Shown: positions 1 through 10,769 of the stretch, one piece after another
How the letters are laid out: every line of letters begins with the position of its first letter
How positions within the stretch are numbered: the stretch's first letter is position 1
Source: Sesamum alatum
Lineage: Eukaryota; Streptophyta; Magnoliopsida; Lamiales; Pedaliaceae
Length of the DNA: 64,000 nucleotides
Assembly (NCBI GenBank): GCA_034509735.1
Contig: JACGWO010000011.1
Span: forward strand, 12,929,866-12,993,865
Direction: 5' to 3'
Position numbers and translations under genes: made by a program
Notes under the pieces: model-generated
What the model saw: the letters and a program-made list of their open reading frames with translations, nothing else
Told to the model about the DNA's origin: nothing
The model's database searches: none

Positions 1-1
1 A

Positions 2-764
2 TGGGCAGCTCGACTACCGGTTCATTGTTTCTCCAATGAATTCAATCCAGTCGATCTTTACTATGGTGTTGGATTCGACGCATCTGTGAATGATTACAAG
101 GTTTTAAAGCTCAGGCGTCCGGTCACTTCCCGCATGCACATGCCTGGAGCAGCTGCCGTGTTTTCAGTGAAAGGCCAAGTCCTGGAAAAGACTCAACGTC
201 CCAGTTCCACCTAATATTGCACTCGGCAGGTCAGTTTTCCTGCATGGATTTGTCCACTGGCTCACCTGTTTACCGTCGTTATACAACAATATCAAGCGCA
301 TCATGCTATTCGACGTTCGTAATGAGGTTTTCGGGGAAATGCGATTGCCGGGATTAGACAGGGACCTGGATTCCAGTGCTTGTGCAGACACTTCGATTTC
401 TGTGGTGAGGGGTTCTCTCTGCGTGCTGGTTGCGAAATCAAGAACGGATTTAAGCTGTGATGTGTGGGTGATGAAAGAATACGGGGTTGTGGAATCATGG
501 ACCAAACAGTTCAGCGTTGTGCTCCAGGAAGGGATCACGAAATGTGTGGAACTAACAGTTGGAGGCAAAATTCTATGTTGTACTAAAAAAGGTGAACATG
601 GAAATGTGTACGGGCACGAAGAGCTTCGTCACGAGCCTTTGCCTTCTCAGCTGGTTTTATATGATCCTGCAACGGATGAATACAGCTACGTCGGCCCAGC
701 TCCGACGTGTAAAAATGTGGTTTCCCTGGTGGCAAGTCTTGCACTCCTTAATGGTACTCTTTAG
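2..764 (+). pseudogene. F-box-associated (FBA) domain protein, 3' part, frameshifted
   Basis: This is the C-terminal part of a plant F-box protein of the FBA/kelch-like type; such proteins are substrate receptors of SCF ubiquitin ligases. The F-box itself would lie upstream of the window. Reading frame 2 from base 2 gives a segment with 'YGVGFDASVNDYKVLKL', the usual FBA signature (YGFGYD..NDYKVV). The homologous reading then moves to frame 3 at about 172-180 ('SWKRLNVPVPP', 'FLHGFVHWLT', 'IMLFDVRNEVFGEMRLPG') and runs to a stop at 762-764. Frame 3 has a TGA at 168-170, so the frame change is a real lesion or a sequencing error, not an alternative start. The ending around 'YVGPAPTCKNVVSLVASL' resembles normal FBA C-termini, so the 3' end seems complete. 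A LINE begins 128 bp downstream. The family is clear; the target is unknown. Confidence 0.75.
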
Positions 765-874
765 CATGGAACAAGTTCTTTCAGCAATGGTTCAGATTTT
801 ACTTAATTTGACTCGACGCTCGAAATTTAAAATTGCATATTTATGTAATATATATTTGTATAAAAATTTAAGTA

Positions 875-892
875 AAATATATGTATAATATT
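875..892. repeat. LINE-1 target site duplication, left copy
   Basis: The 18-base string aaatatatgtataatatt is found here and again, without mismatch, at 9379-9396. The two copies bracket the whole LINE plus its nested MULE. A duplication of this length is typical of L1-type target-primed reverse transcription. Confidence 0.85.
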
Positions 893-1077
893 TTTGAACT
901 CAAGGCGATGAAATTTTATATAAAACAACCACCGTATCCAAAGTACAGCTTAGACCAGCCTGAACACAACTAAACGCAAAGAGACCAAAAAAACCAACAT
1001 GAACACAAGCACCATCCTACTACCAGACTCCCTCAGCACACTAACAACACAGAAATTAAACAAGAAGAAAAGAAAAA
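893..1077 (-). other. LINE-1 3' UTR, distal piece
   Basis: On the minus strand this stretch is T/G-rich and non-coding. It ends with an AATAAA-less motif around 'ATATAAAATTTCATCGC' followed by 'TTGAGTTCAAA', a style of ending typical of plant L1 elements. It continues the 3351-3587 stretch once the MULE is removed; both halves have the same base bias. Confidence 0.7.
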
Positions 1078-1170
1078 GGCTTATTTATTTATTTAATATT
1101 AAGAAAATAAAAAATAACAAAAATATAAATATTATAATATATATAACATAATTGGTAAAAGTCGAACTCA
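1078..1170 (+). repeat. MULE-1 left terminal inverted repeat
   Basis: 93 bp, inverted match to 3258-3350. It starts GGCTTATT and ends in the first half of a GTCGAACTC palindrome at 1161. Confidence 0.85.
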
Positions 1171-1241
1171 GAGAGTTCGACGTTTACCAAAATTTTATTT
1201 TATTTTTTTAAATTCTTGAAGTCGAACTCTCAGAGTTCGAC
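1161..1241. repeat. Two GTCGAACTC..GAGTTCGAC palindromes, left side
   Basis: Palindromes lie at 1161-1181 and 1221-1241. Each has arms GTCGAACTC and GAGTTCGAC around 3 bp. They sit at and just inside the inner edge of the left terminal repeat, where MULE transposase binding sites would be expected. The binding role is inference. Confidence 0.75.
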
Positions 1242-1552
1242 TTCTACTTTTTTATTTTATTTTATTATTATATTATAATTATTATTTTGCGTATATTCAA
1301 CTTTTTTCTTTTTTTTAATTTTATTATTATTATTATTATTATTATTTAGTCTGCATATATTTAAAATAAATATACAATAAAAAATATTTATTAACACAAA
1401 AAATATAATTACATTAAAAAAATTATATTTAAATCAAAGAATAAAATTTAAAAAATTATGTATAATAATTACAATTCTTAAAATTATTGTTGTCTTCTAC
1501 GACCCCTCACCGACGCATCAGCTTGTCTTGAATGGCCCTCCCTTTGTTGGTA

Positions 1553-3118
1553 TTATTGTCTATCTCGTGTTTGTGCCCAATCCATCTCGTTAGGAATACG
1601 TGTGGTGTGGCTTCTACCACGATGAATGATGCCACGTAAAGTAGTGTCATGGACCAACTCAAATTGTGGAACATCCCAATAATCTTCTGCCATCAAAGGA
1701 TGAAAAGACTTAGAATATGTTCTCCTGTAAGCCATTATATCATAATAGTCCTTCACCATTGATGGGGCACTAATTCTATATGCAGCGCATACTTTTTGAG
1801 CATGCGAGCACGGGATGCCGAATTGACTCCATTTGCCACATGAACATTCTCGTGTGGCAATTTTGACGATGTGAGTGTTGAATCCATGTCCAGTCTGACG
1901 TTTTGTCACAACGGAGGCAGACTGTTGGTGCTGGTTGTATCTCGTCACAACATGTTCAACACTTTTTTCGAACCAACGTTGGAACAATTTGTTCGCAAAG
2001 TCCGTCCATAGTTGGTTGTTGCTTAACATGACACCACTTTTGGCCATCCTCTCACGAAAATAGTGACTGAACGAGCAAATGTTATTTCCACTATTGCAGT
2101 CACAGGCAATCGACGAGCCCCTTTCAGAACTCCATTGATGCACTCTGACATGTTGGTTGTGAGAATTCCGCACCGGCATCCGCCATCATGAGAAGCTGTC
2201 CATTTTTCCTTCTCAATATTCTCTAAGTACACAAACGCTTCTAATTTGTGAGCCTTTATCTCGTTCATTGTTCGATTGAACTTGCTGATTTGATATTCAG
2301 AACCAGCTCTCCAACAAAGGTCCTTCAGTTCGACATTCTTGTGACTACTGTTGAAATTAGAGCCGCAAGCAATATCTGTGCACTCCCTGTGGTGGCACAA
2401 AATCTGGAATTTTTTTCACTGCTCTGATGAGACCGCATTACGGTCAGAAATAAAAACACATCCCAGACCGTCCTCTTATAATATGTTTGCTCAACATTTG
2501 AAGAAACCAAGTCCAAGATGCTTCGGATTCTTCATCGACAATAGCAAACGCAAGAGGAAGAACCTGTTGATTCCCATCCATGGCAGCTGCAATCAATATT
2601 TTGTGCTTGTACTTTGTGTATAAATGTGTTCCATCGACACTGATGACATTGCGGCAGTATTGGAACCCATCGATACACGGTTTGAATGCCCAGAAGACAT
2701 ATTTTATCACGTATGCATTGCTTGACCGCTGAAAGTATTTATGTTCCCATTCATCAATCGTCCCTTCATTATACTTTTGGAGAGCTCCCATGAAGTTTGG
2801 TAGCTTTCGAACTGAACTCTCCCATGTGCATAACGGTTTCACGGGCCATCTTCAAACTGTACCATGCCTTTTGGTATGTTATGTCGAACCTCGTGTGGTC
2901 CTTCACAGTTTGTATGACATGCTTGATTCCATATGAGGGGTCGCATTTTACCTGCCCTAATAATAAAGAAGCGATGTACCTTCTGTCTAAATTGCAGTGT
3001 TCGAGGGACATATCGTTAATAACACATGTGTGGTCCCCCTTATATTTTGTTATTTCCCAAAGGCCCTTTCTCGATTTTTATTATTCCACGTAGCTCCCAT
3101 CTACACCATTCATCTGGA
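1553..3118 (-). pseudogene. MURA-type MULE transposase, multiply frameshifted
   Basis: This encoded the cut-and-paste transposase of MULE-1. On the minus strand the pieces in order are: the end of the MuDR DNA-binding domain with 'LWEITKYKGDHTCVINDMS' (about 3085-3000, after two in-frame stops), a linker to 2769, the DDE domain with 'SVDGTHLYTKYKHKILIAAA' and 'DEESEASWTWFL' (about 2690-2490), a degraded second-aspartate region near 2450 where the expected ISDR motif is split by frame changes, then 'ELKDLCWRAGSEYQISKFNR' and 'DGGCRCGILTTNMSECINGV' (2340-2110), and a SWIM zinc finger 'CSCGKWSQFGIPCSH' (about 1845-1795) with all metal ligands kept. The reading crosses at least four frame changes and several stops. 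The N-terminus expected for a complete protein is absent. Confidence 0.85.
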
Positions 3119-3185
3119 ACGTGAAAAAAAAAGATGAATACACTTTCTAATAATAATAATAATAAAATAAAATAAAAAAGTAGAA

Positions 3186-3266
3186 GTCGAACTCTCAGAG
3201 TTCGACTTCAAGTCAAACTCTGAGAGTTCGACTTCATATGATTGAAGTCGAACTCCTTGAGTTCGA
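3186..3266. repeat. Three GTCGAACTC-type palindromes, right side
   Basis: Copies at 3186-3206, 3212-3232 (first arm GTCAAACTC) and 3247-3266 (2-bp centre). With the two left copies this makes five of the same palindrome confined to the subterminal parts of MULE-1. Confidence 0.75.
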
Positions 3267-3350
3267 CTTTTACTAATTATGTTATATATATTATAATATT
3301 TTTATTTTTGTTATTTTTTATTTTCTTAATATTAAATAAATAAATAAGCC
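3258..3350 (-). repeat. MULE-1 right terminal inverted repeat
   Basis: Reverse complement matches 1078-1170 with a handful of substitutions (for example CTAATT versus CAATTG near the inner end). Confidence 0.85.
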
Positions 3351-3587
3351 GAAAAAAAAAAACCACCACAGACTGTTCAACAGTCAACGATAGCAAACAC
3401 GTAACTAAAAAGAGCAAGTACCCCAACTATACCCACGGGCAGCAACATCCAGCAAGCAGAAAAAGATCCAGCCCACAGCCTAACACATAGACAAAGACAC
3501 AGGCTGCAGACTAAACAGAGTAGTCAGATTCAACTAAGCAAGCCAACCTTCGCCCTTGTGCGGGCATCGACGTACTGCGGCAGCAGA
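3351..3587 (-). other. LINE-1 3' UTR, proximal piece
   Basis: Non-coding stretch just after the ORF2 stop at 3588, T/G-rich on the minus strand. It breaks off at the MULE-1 right end and resumes at 1077. Confidence 0.65.
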
Positions 3588-6500
3588 CTAAGCTCCCCGA
3601 ACTACCGCCTGCGGGTCTTGAACAAAACCTTCCTTGCGTCTCCGGTTTCTATTCTGCCAAAGGGCCCAACAAATCATGAGGAAACCTGCCCCATCCTCCT
3701 TCCCGAGCTGCTGGAGCGTGGATGAGAACCAGGCTGCAGCCCCCTTCGTCCACCGATGAATGCGCTGCCATGATAGATTTAACACAGCCCAAGCCACCCA
3801 AGCGAACGGACACTCCAAGAGGATATGCTTCAGCGTTTCCTCCGTCATCTCGCATAGTACGCACTGTGTCTCCACACCCGAACGTCACTTGGCTAAGTTG
3901 TCCATCGAAGGCACGGCTTCATAGCAAAACCGCCAGGTTTGTAGCCGAACACGTGGGGGTACCCCCATTGCCCATAACCGACCCCAAAAGCTGTCACATC
4001 CCTCCGCTAGCACTGGGAAGGGGCGAGATGACGATGCCAACGGGCGGACCGCCAGCTCCATTACTACACCATATGCACTCCTAATCGTGAACAACCCCTT
4101 CTTGCCGGATCTCCACACCACACGAACACACCCCGGAGGCACTTGAACCGTTTGCTCCTCACAACCCACCTCCAATATCCTCCTAGCCCATAGTACACTC
4201 CTCCACGTGAACGACGGACGGGTTCCAACTGGGGCCTCCCAAAACGAGCACTGAGGAAAATATCTAGCCTTCAATACCTGACTTAGAAGGGACCCTGGCT
4301 GTGTAAGTAGCCGCCATCCTTGTTTCGCCAATAATGCCAAGTTGAACGCCTTCAAGTCTCGGAAGCCCAACCCTCCGGAGCGCAACAGCCGGCACATTTT
4401 TTGCCACGCCACCCAGTGCACCCTCTTCTCACCTCGACTATGCCACCAAAAGTCCCTCATTGCCGTTTCCAAGTCCCTCAATAAATGGTCCGGCAGTCTG
4501 AAGCAAGACACAGAGTAAGTGGGTAGGGACTAGAGAACGGCCTTGATTAGGACCCCCTTCCCTGCTTGTGACAAGAGCTTACTGTCCCAGCCCGTAATCC
4601 GTCCCCAGAACCGATCTCAAATGTTGTGGAACAGAGCCCTTCTGGAGCGCCCTGCTACCGCCGGTAGCCCCAGATAGGGATCATGGGCATCCACTAGCCT
4701 CACTCCCAACCGTGCTGCCAGCTCCTACTTCACCTCGTCTTTGATCCCCCCACTGACCACAATGCTGAACTTAGTGAAATTTACCTCTTGCCCTGATGCT
4801 CGTCCATAGACCCCCATAATCCATCGTATCTCCTCAATTTGCCCCTCCCTGGCCGCACAGAAGAGCAGGGTGTCATCAGCGAACAACAGATGGGAGATAC
4901 TCGGGGCCGACTGGCTGACCCTCACCCCCTGCAACCTCCCCCTTCGTTCCGTCTCTTGGATCAAACAGGATAGTCTCTGCACAAAATATAAACAAATATG
5001 GGGACAGGGGTCTCCCTGCCGGATCCCTCGTCCCGGACAAAAGTATCCAAATTGTGCACCATTAAGGGTTAGCGAATATGATACAGAAGTAACCAATAGC
5101 ATAATCAACCTCACAAACCTACTCTCAAAGCCTAATCTAACTAGAACGTGTCTAAGGACGGCCCATTCTACTCTATCATAAGCTTTGCTCATATCGAGTT
5201 TAATGGCAGCGAACCCTTTTTTGACCCGAGGTGAGACTTTAAGGAAGTGATTTAATTCAAAAGCCAACAGTACATTATCGGTAATGAGACGCCCAGGGAT
5301 AAAGGCAGATTGGGTGGGAGAAACAATGGAGTCCATCATGCCCTTAAGACGGTTAACAACACACTTAGAGGCAATTTTGACCACGACATTACAGAGACTA
5401 ATCGGCCTAAGCTGGGACACTACTTTCGGGTTACTCACTTTGGGGATGAGGACAATGTGTGTATAGTTCATCTTATTCAACATGATATGATCATTTAGAA
5501 TTCTAAGCACGGAATTAGTAACATCAGACCCCTGAAAAAAGACGGGGGACATGCCATCGGGACCAGGGGATTTAAGGGGGAACATACTGAAAGCGTCTTG
5601 TTTTACCTCATGTGCCGTGAATGGTTGCATTAGCAGGCAGTTCATATCCGGGGTTACACGAGCCGAGACGGAAGATACCACCTCCTCAATGCAAGCCTCT
5701 GACGGTTGACTGGACGTGAAGACCGAGCGGAAGTGCTGAAGGAGAATCTCCTGGACGTCCTCCTCCTTATCCCTCCACACCCCTCACTGTCTTTTAGCCG
5801 GTGAAGCATATTGTAACGTTTCCGCGCTGAGGACCGAGAGTGGAAAAACTGCGTATTCCCATCCCCATTCGCGAGTCAATGTTCTTTACTGCGCTGCTCC
5901 CACCTGAATAACTCTTTAGCCTCGTGTTGAGCCAATTGAGCCCGAATCGTCTGCAATTCCTGGTACGTGTCTACCGAGAGTTGGCTGTCCTGAAGCTGGA
6001 TACACCGCTCCTCCATCCACTTAATCTCATGTCGAGCTCGCTCGAAATCCGTCCTGTTCCACCTAAGCAAACCTAGTCTGCATGTATGAATCTTTTTCCA
6101 TAGGACTGTGTGGGCATCCCCTTCGACCTGTGTCGCAATGCTTCCTTAATAACCCGAGCTCACCCTTCTGATTGCAACCATCTAGCCTTGAAGCGGAACT
6201 GTGTCTTGCGGCCCCCTTCCTATTCCTTACCTGATCCCTCATATCCACAACAACCATCTTGTGATCGGATTGACAAACTAAGAGGTGAGAAACCATATAG
6301 TTCGGAAAACTGCTCACAGGTCGAATTCGCACATGCCCGATCCAGTCTCGCCCTGATGGTTTCTAGTTCCTGTTGCTGATTACACCACGTGTACTGTGAA
6401 CCTGAGTATCCCAGATCAGTCAGCCCACTCTACTCTAGGGCTTGCCGAAAGTCCAACATCTGCCATAACGGTCTAGAAGCCCCGGTTTTCTCATGCCCGT

Positions 6501-6922
6501 ATAGAATCTCGTTATAATCCCCTGCACATAATCACGGTCCACGTGACTGACGTCCCAAGGCCCTCAGAGTATCCCACCCCTACTTACGCTGCGCTGTTTC
6601 TGGTGCCCCATAAAAGAACGTGAACCGCCAACCTGGTATTCGATCTCCCTGTAATACCTCCGTGTCAATGTCGAACCGTGAAAAAGACCGTAACTAGACA
6701 ACTAGTTCTTCTGCCATAGTAATGCAAGCGCTCTTGCCTTCCCTCAGCCGGAACACAAACCCCAAACATCTCCAGTCTCTGTTTCACCCTCTCAAAGCGT
6801 CGCTGCCATACTTAGTTTCAAAAGGAACACCATCGCGGGACCCTTTTCTCGGAGTATTCTCCGAGTTTTCGAACTCTCGAGGCTGTCCTGAGACCTCGAC
6901 AGTTCCATGACAAGACTATCAT
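3588..6922 (-). pseudogene. LINE-1 ORF2: endonuclease / reverse transcriptase / zf-RVT
   Basis: This encoded the enzyme that nicks the target and copies LINE RNA. The start chosen is ATG at 6922-6920, which opens 'MIVLSWNCRGL', the usual first motif of the apurinic-like endonuclease. The endonuclease region (about 6920-6000) is badly frameshifted; 'SDHKMVVVDM' near 6265 is its histidine motif (SDH). The reverse transcriptase is best kept (5780-4725): 'SPGPDGMSPVFFQG', 'LIPKVSNPK', 'QSAFIPGRLITDNVLLAFE', 'KAYDRVEW', 'GIRQGDP' and the catalytic 'HLLFADDTLLF' at about 4890. Stops follow at 4725, near 4620 and near 4530. A zinc-binding RT-associated domain follows (4511-3588) with 'FRDLKAFNLALLAKQGWRL', 'CVLCEMTEETLKHILLECPFA' and 'ALWQNRN'. 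No RNase H domain was seen after it. Confidence 0.87.
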
Positions 6923-7144
6923 AATGCCCGGCGGGGCTGCTCCGTGGCAGCCACCGCCATTTTAGAAAGTTTCGAAGCCGCACTAACAACACTCAGTTAA
7001 GGAGAAGAGCCTCCTCTAGCAGAACTCGATTTCAAAACCCAGTCAGAATTCCCCATTTCACAAGAACCCAAATCAACCGTTCCAGCTCAGACAACTCCAA
7101 ATCAACAAAACTAGTTTCGAATCCCTTTGATCAGCAACGTCAAA
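6923..7144 (-). other. LINE-1 spacer between ORF1 and ORF2
   Basis: About 220 bp without a convincing reading frame. L1-type LINEs usually have a short non-coding gap here. Confidence 0.5.
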
Positions 7145-8985
7145 CTAGAGTAAAGCGAGACAGAAACTTACCCGGGCCGACCATCGTACGCTTCGCCGTG
7201 GTTGCCCCCTTTTGGGTCTTCCCTTTTCGCTCCCCTGTGCCGCGGTCGTCCACCTCCCTCTCCCGTCGACCCTCCCTCTAATCCCTCCCCTTCCTCTCTT
7301 GCCTCCACAAACGATATTGGGACTGGGACCAACACCCCAACTCCGCGTCGAGGCTGAATTCGACGCCGAACCAGGGGAAGGCATTGTTAATTTTGTGAAC
7401 CCAGTGGCATTCCCCATCCCGCTCACGTCGGCAGAACCATTTTCAACCTCCCCTCCGTCGAATTTGATGCAGTGGCGAGCACGCGCGAATTTCAGCGTGC
7501 CGGAAGGGCGTGGTTGCCGGTGATGAGTCCGCTGACGATCCAGTCTGTGGTTGGGCGGGTGGGCTCTGAGGGTATGTTTAGAACTGGTCTAGTTGTTGGG
7601 CTCTGCAATTGGGTTTGGCCGAGGTGGGGCTGAGAGGTGTGGGCGGGTTGGACGTAGTTCGGTTGTGGGTTGTCATAGGGCTGGGTGAAAGTTGGGCTGG
7701 TTGAGTGCTGGGTCTGGGCTAGGTGGTTGGGTCAAGCTGGGTGCTACTTGTACCGGTGGGCTGGGCTGAATGGGTTTGGTTTGGGTGGGTCAACTCCATT
7801 GTTTGGGGGCTTGAGGAAGTAAGGTTTGGTTTTGGATCCGTGCGTAGGAGGACTCGGGCTACATGGTAGGCCTGAGTTTGGGCTTGAGGGAGCTCTAGGG
7901 TGGGCTGTGGTGGTGGCTAAGGTCATGGGCTAAAAGCCCTAGCTCGCACATCCTGATCCAAGACATCATCTGTATCCTCCTGCCTCCATTCTCCTTCCCA
8001 TATCACCCACTTCGCCACCATGTTCATTCTCCTGCCCCCATGATGTCCGAAAGTCCTCACCACCTTCCTTCTGATTCGGTGGTCTCACTGTCCTGACCGC
8101 TGGCGCTATCTGCTCACTTACCGAAATTGTCCCTCGTCCCCCAGATTGGGCTGCTGGCCGGCGGTCTTGAAAATCGAAAATTCCCGCCCCCCGCCGTCCC
8201 AATGGTTGACCCCACGACCCGCTCATTCCACGACCCTGTTGGTCTATCCCCATTTTTACCGAACGAGTTTCTCTCAACCAAGCACCGTATTGCAGCACTG
8301 ATTCCGTCGTCGACGTCGTACCATCTAAGCGTGTCGGACAATCGCGGAGGATATGACCTAAGATGCCATAACCATAACAGAAGTTGGGTAACCTTTCGTA
8401 TGTAAAGGACACTGCTTGCTCGTTGTTCGTGCCCCGCATCTTAGAAACCGTTGAAGGGGTCGCCTGACGTCGAGCGATACACGAATCTGGATTGTAGCCC
8501 CCCATGACTGAGTCTGATCAGAACCTAAAAACCTTCCCAACTGATTATCGACTGCTTCTGCCACCCCTCGCATCATCATCCTGATAGGCAGTCCATGCAC
8601 GTGTATGTAGAAAGGGCACCAATTCAAGTCTACCGCAGTCGGGTTCTCCTCGTCGCCAACTGTATTGAGAATCACCAAATTTCTATCGAAGGTCCACGGG
8701 CAACCTCGTAATGCCCTGTCTCTATCTCCTACGTGGCTGAACCGAAATAGAAAACGGTGACCATCCAGCACACGGACGTCCATCTCCCTAATTGGGCGAA
8801 TAACTGCCATCAACGTACTCGTTAAGACGTCAAATCAAAACGCCCGCGGTGTGAGGAGGCGGCCAACTAGTAAGAACCCTTGAAGGTCTCCGTCCCCTAT
8901 CCCTTCCGAAGCCGTTACGTCCAACCCCACCGCCTCATTCTCCATCAGCACCAAAGCTCGGCCTAACCGTTCTATTGTCGAATCC
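7145..8985 (-). pseudogene. LINE-1 ORF1: DUF4283 and zinc-knuckle RNA-binding protein
   Basis: This encoded the LINE nucleic-acid-binding protein. The reading begins around 8985 with 'MDSTIERLGRALVLMENE'. A DUF4283 domain follows (8813-8500) with 'FRFSHVGDRDRALRGCPWTF' and 'VDLNWCPFYIHVHGLPIRMM'. A zf-CCHC_4-type knuckle comes near 8390: 'FCYGYGILGHILRDC'. Its second cysteine is missing, since the family pattern is C-x2-C and here the sequence is CYGY. The C-terminal part is Gly/Arg-rich ('GGKRGRGGIRGRVDGRGRW', about 7300) and ends at TAG 7147-7145. Stops lie near 8820 and frame changes near 8450-8360 and between 7966 and 7426. It is the normal partner of the ORF2 just downstream on the minus strand. 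Confidence 0.8.
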
Positions 8986-9378
8986 ATCAAGTCGTACCCT
9001 TACGAGGATGCAACCCCCAGTCCTGCTGAAGTAACCCCCAATATGACCTCCCCGCGCAAGCACACACCTGCACAAAGAGGGAGCTAGACAGCGAGAACCC
9101 CGTCAGAAAAAGCCTAGCGATAAAGAATAGGGAAAGAAGAAGGACAACATAACGACAGGAAAATCAACAAGCAACAGAAGAAACGACAGGAAGATAAACA
9201 AAACGAGAAAAAAACACCAGGGAAAGAAAGAAAGGCTAAGCAAACTCTACGAATCTACACTCCGGCGTCGTCAAAGAGCTCACTGTCCGACACCACAAAA
9301 CCCATGATAGCCTGAACGAACAAACCTTAGACACTCAATTCTTCACACCCGAGATACCACTCTTCTCATACGAGATAC
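8986..9378 (-). other. LINE-1 5' leader
   Basis: About 390 bp upstream of ORF1 on the minus strand, non-coding, ending exactly at the right target duplication. As in other plant LINEs, an internal promoter would be expected here, but no motif was identified. Confidence 0.6.
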
Positions 9379-9396
9379 AAATATATGTATAATATT
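9379..9396. repeat. LINE-1 target site duplication, right copy
   Basis: Perfect 18-bp match to 875-892. Confidence 0.85.
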
Positions 9397-10100
9397 GGTA
9401 TATATAATTGAAATTATAACAAATGTTCTACAAAGTTTCAATTTTTAATTTAATTTGAGTAGAATATTTTATTGCTAATTAATGCAATACAAAAAAATTA
9501 TTAGACAGGTTTTATATGTGAAATTGTAAAGAAATGATAAATTATACGATCCAAGAATAAATTATGAGCTTCAATAAAATAAAAGTATTTATAAAAAATT
9601 ATGCATGCAAGTAGTGCATGTCATAATTTTTAATATATACATACACAAACAGAGGGGGGAGGGGGGAGGGAGGCTAGATGGGAGAGGAGAGGGAGGGCTG
9701 GCTAAGGGATTGGGGGAATGGGGTGCGATTGTGGTGAGGGGGTTGAATAGGGTGTGATCGTGGCGATGGGAAGAAGGGAGGGTCGGCAACAGGGACGGCG
9801 ACGAGGGGGAGGGGAATAGGGATAGGGCGGTGATAGGGGAAGGGAGAGGGGCGGCGATGGGGGGCTAGGGATGGTCGGTGATAGAAGGAAAGGGAAAGAG
9901 AGGGGGCGCAACAATGGAGATGGTAGCAGTGGTGGCCGTGGTGGGTCTTATTTTGTTTTAATTTTATATGTATATATATATGAGGTAATATTATTTTAAA
10001 AAATATATGTATTATTATAATGGTAAATATTATTGATATAATATATAATATATAATAATATTTTATTGTTAACATTTATAAAAAATCGTAGAGATGGCGC
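9397..10100. other. AT-rich flank with a 300-bp purine-rich tract
   Basis: 9397-9650 is AT-rich and looks like the original flank of the LINE target. 9652-9945 is a G/A-only-looking tract (gaggggg, gggagagg, ggcgatgggg units) that yields long but repetitive Pro/Ser/His open frames on the minus strand. No domain is recognisable in those frames. 9950-10090 is AT-rich again. I see no gene. Confidence 0.6.
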
Positions 10101-10769
10101 ATGAATTACACCACCTTCATATGGGGTATTTTGCTTTGTTTTGAAAAAGCTAGGGGGTATATTTTGTTGTTTTGTTTTTCATATGGGGATATTATGCATA
10201 TACAGCATGTCACAATGGGTCGCCTGCATCTTTCCATTGATGGTGATTATGATATTTTATCTATCTTCTACTCAATGATTGATCAAATGATCATGCGAAT
10301 AATGTGGGACTAAATGCTATAAGGGGCCACACATAAAACATAATGTTATAAGGGACCAAAATTAATTAATTTCGGAAGAGAGAGAGATAATGAGATAATT
10401 ATTAATTTAAAGCTTCAAATTAATTATTTAAATAATTGAATTATTCAATTGAGATCCTATGTGATAGAAAACTTAAAGTGTTAATTAATTGGATTAATTA
10501 AGTTTTTGGATTTTGAGAGGAGCATATGGTTGGCTGGCCAGTAAGATGGCTTCAATAGCAGATAAAGAATGGCCAAACACATTTAGCTAAATTGTGAGCA
10601 ACATAATTCCTATTTCTATGAGCAAAGCTGAAATCAAAATATAAACAATTCTCAACTACAACACTTTATTGTCGATAGTAAACAGATTGGTGCTAGACAA
10701 ATCAGGTTTAGTAGATCTGAGTTTGTTGATCAGGTTAGGATGACTTCAATCTAATGCTTTTTGTTCATT
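10101..10769. other. Unassigned intergenic sequence
   Basis: About 670 bp with no recognisable gene or repeat boundary. It includes short AATTAATT-rich parts (10350-10505). An open frame at 10101-10313 has no family features. Confidence 0.5.

Larger units (their letters stand above)
1078..3350 (-). mobile_element. Mutator-like element (MULE-1) nested in LINE-1 3' UTR
   Basis: A 2273-bp DNA transposon. Terminal inverted repeats of about 93 bp (1078-1170 and 3258-3350) begin 'GGCTTATTTATTTATTTAAT' and match with only a few differences. Inside is a broken MURA-type transposase on the minus strand. Both flanks are A-rich: 1067-1077 reads gaaaagaaaaa and 3351-3361 reads gaaaaaaaaaa, compatible with a slightly diverged 9-11 bp target duplication, but the low complexity prevents proof. 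The insertion splits the 3' UTR of LINE-1. The transposase N-terminus runs almost into the right repeat, so 5' coding sequence seems lost. Confidence 0.88.
893..9378 (-). mobile_element. L1-type LINE (LINE-1), full-length but decayed, with nested MULE
   Basis: This is a non-LTR retrotransposon read on the minus strand. Its 5' end is near 9378 and its 3' end is at 893, next to a very short A tail. Between perfect 18-bp target duplications it holds, in order on the minus strand: a 5' leader (9378-8986), ORF1 (8985-7145), a short spacer, ORF2 (6922-3588) and a 3' UTR split in two (3587-3351 and 1077-893) by a MULE. Without the MULE the element is about 6.2 kb, the size of a complete plant L1. 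Both ORFs carry frameshifts and stops, so it is dead, but the intact flanking duplications show it is one insertion and not 5'-truncated. Confidence 0.88.

Noticed and set aside
9674..10075. Long minus-strand open frames rich in Pro, Ser and His
   Set aside because: They come from a purine-only tract of simple repeats and show no domain.
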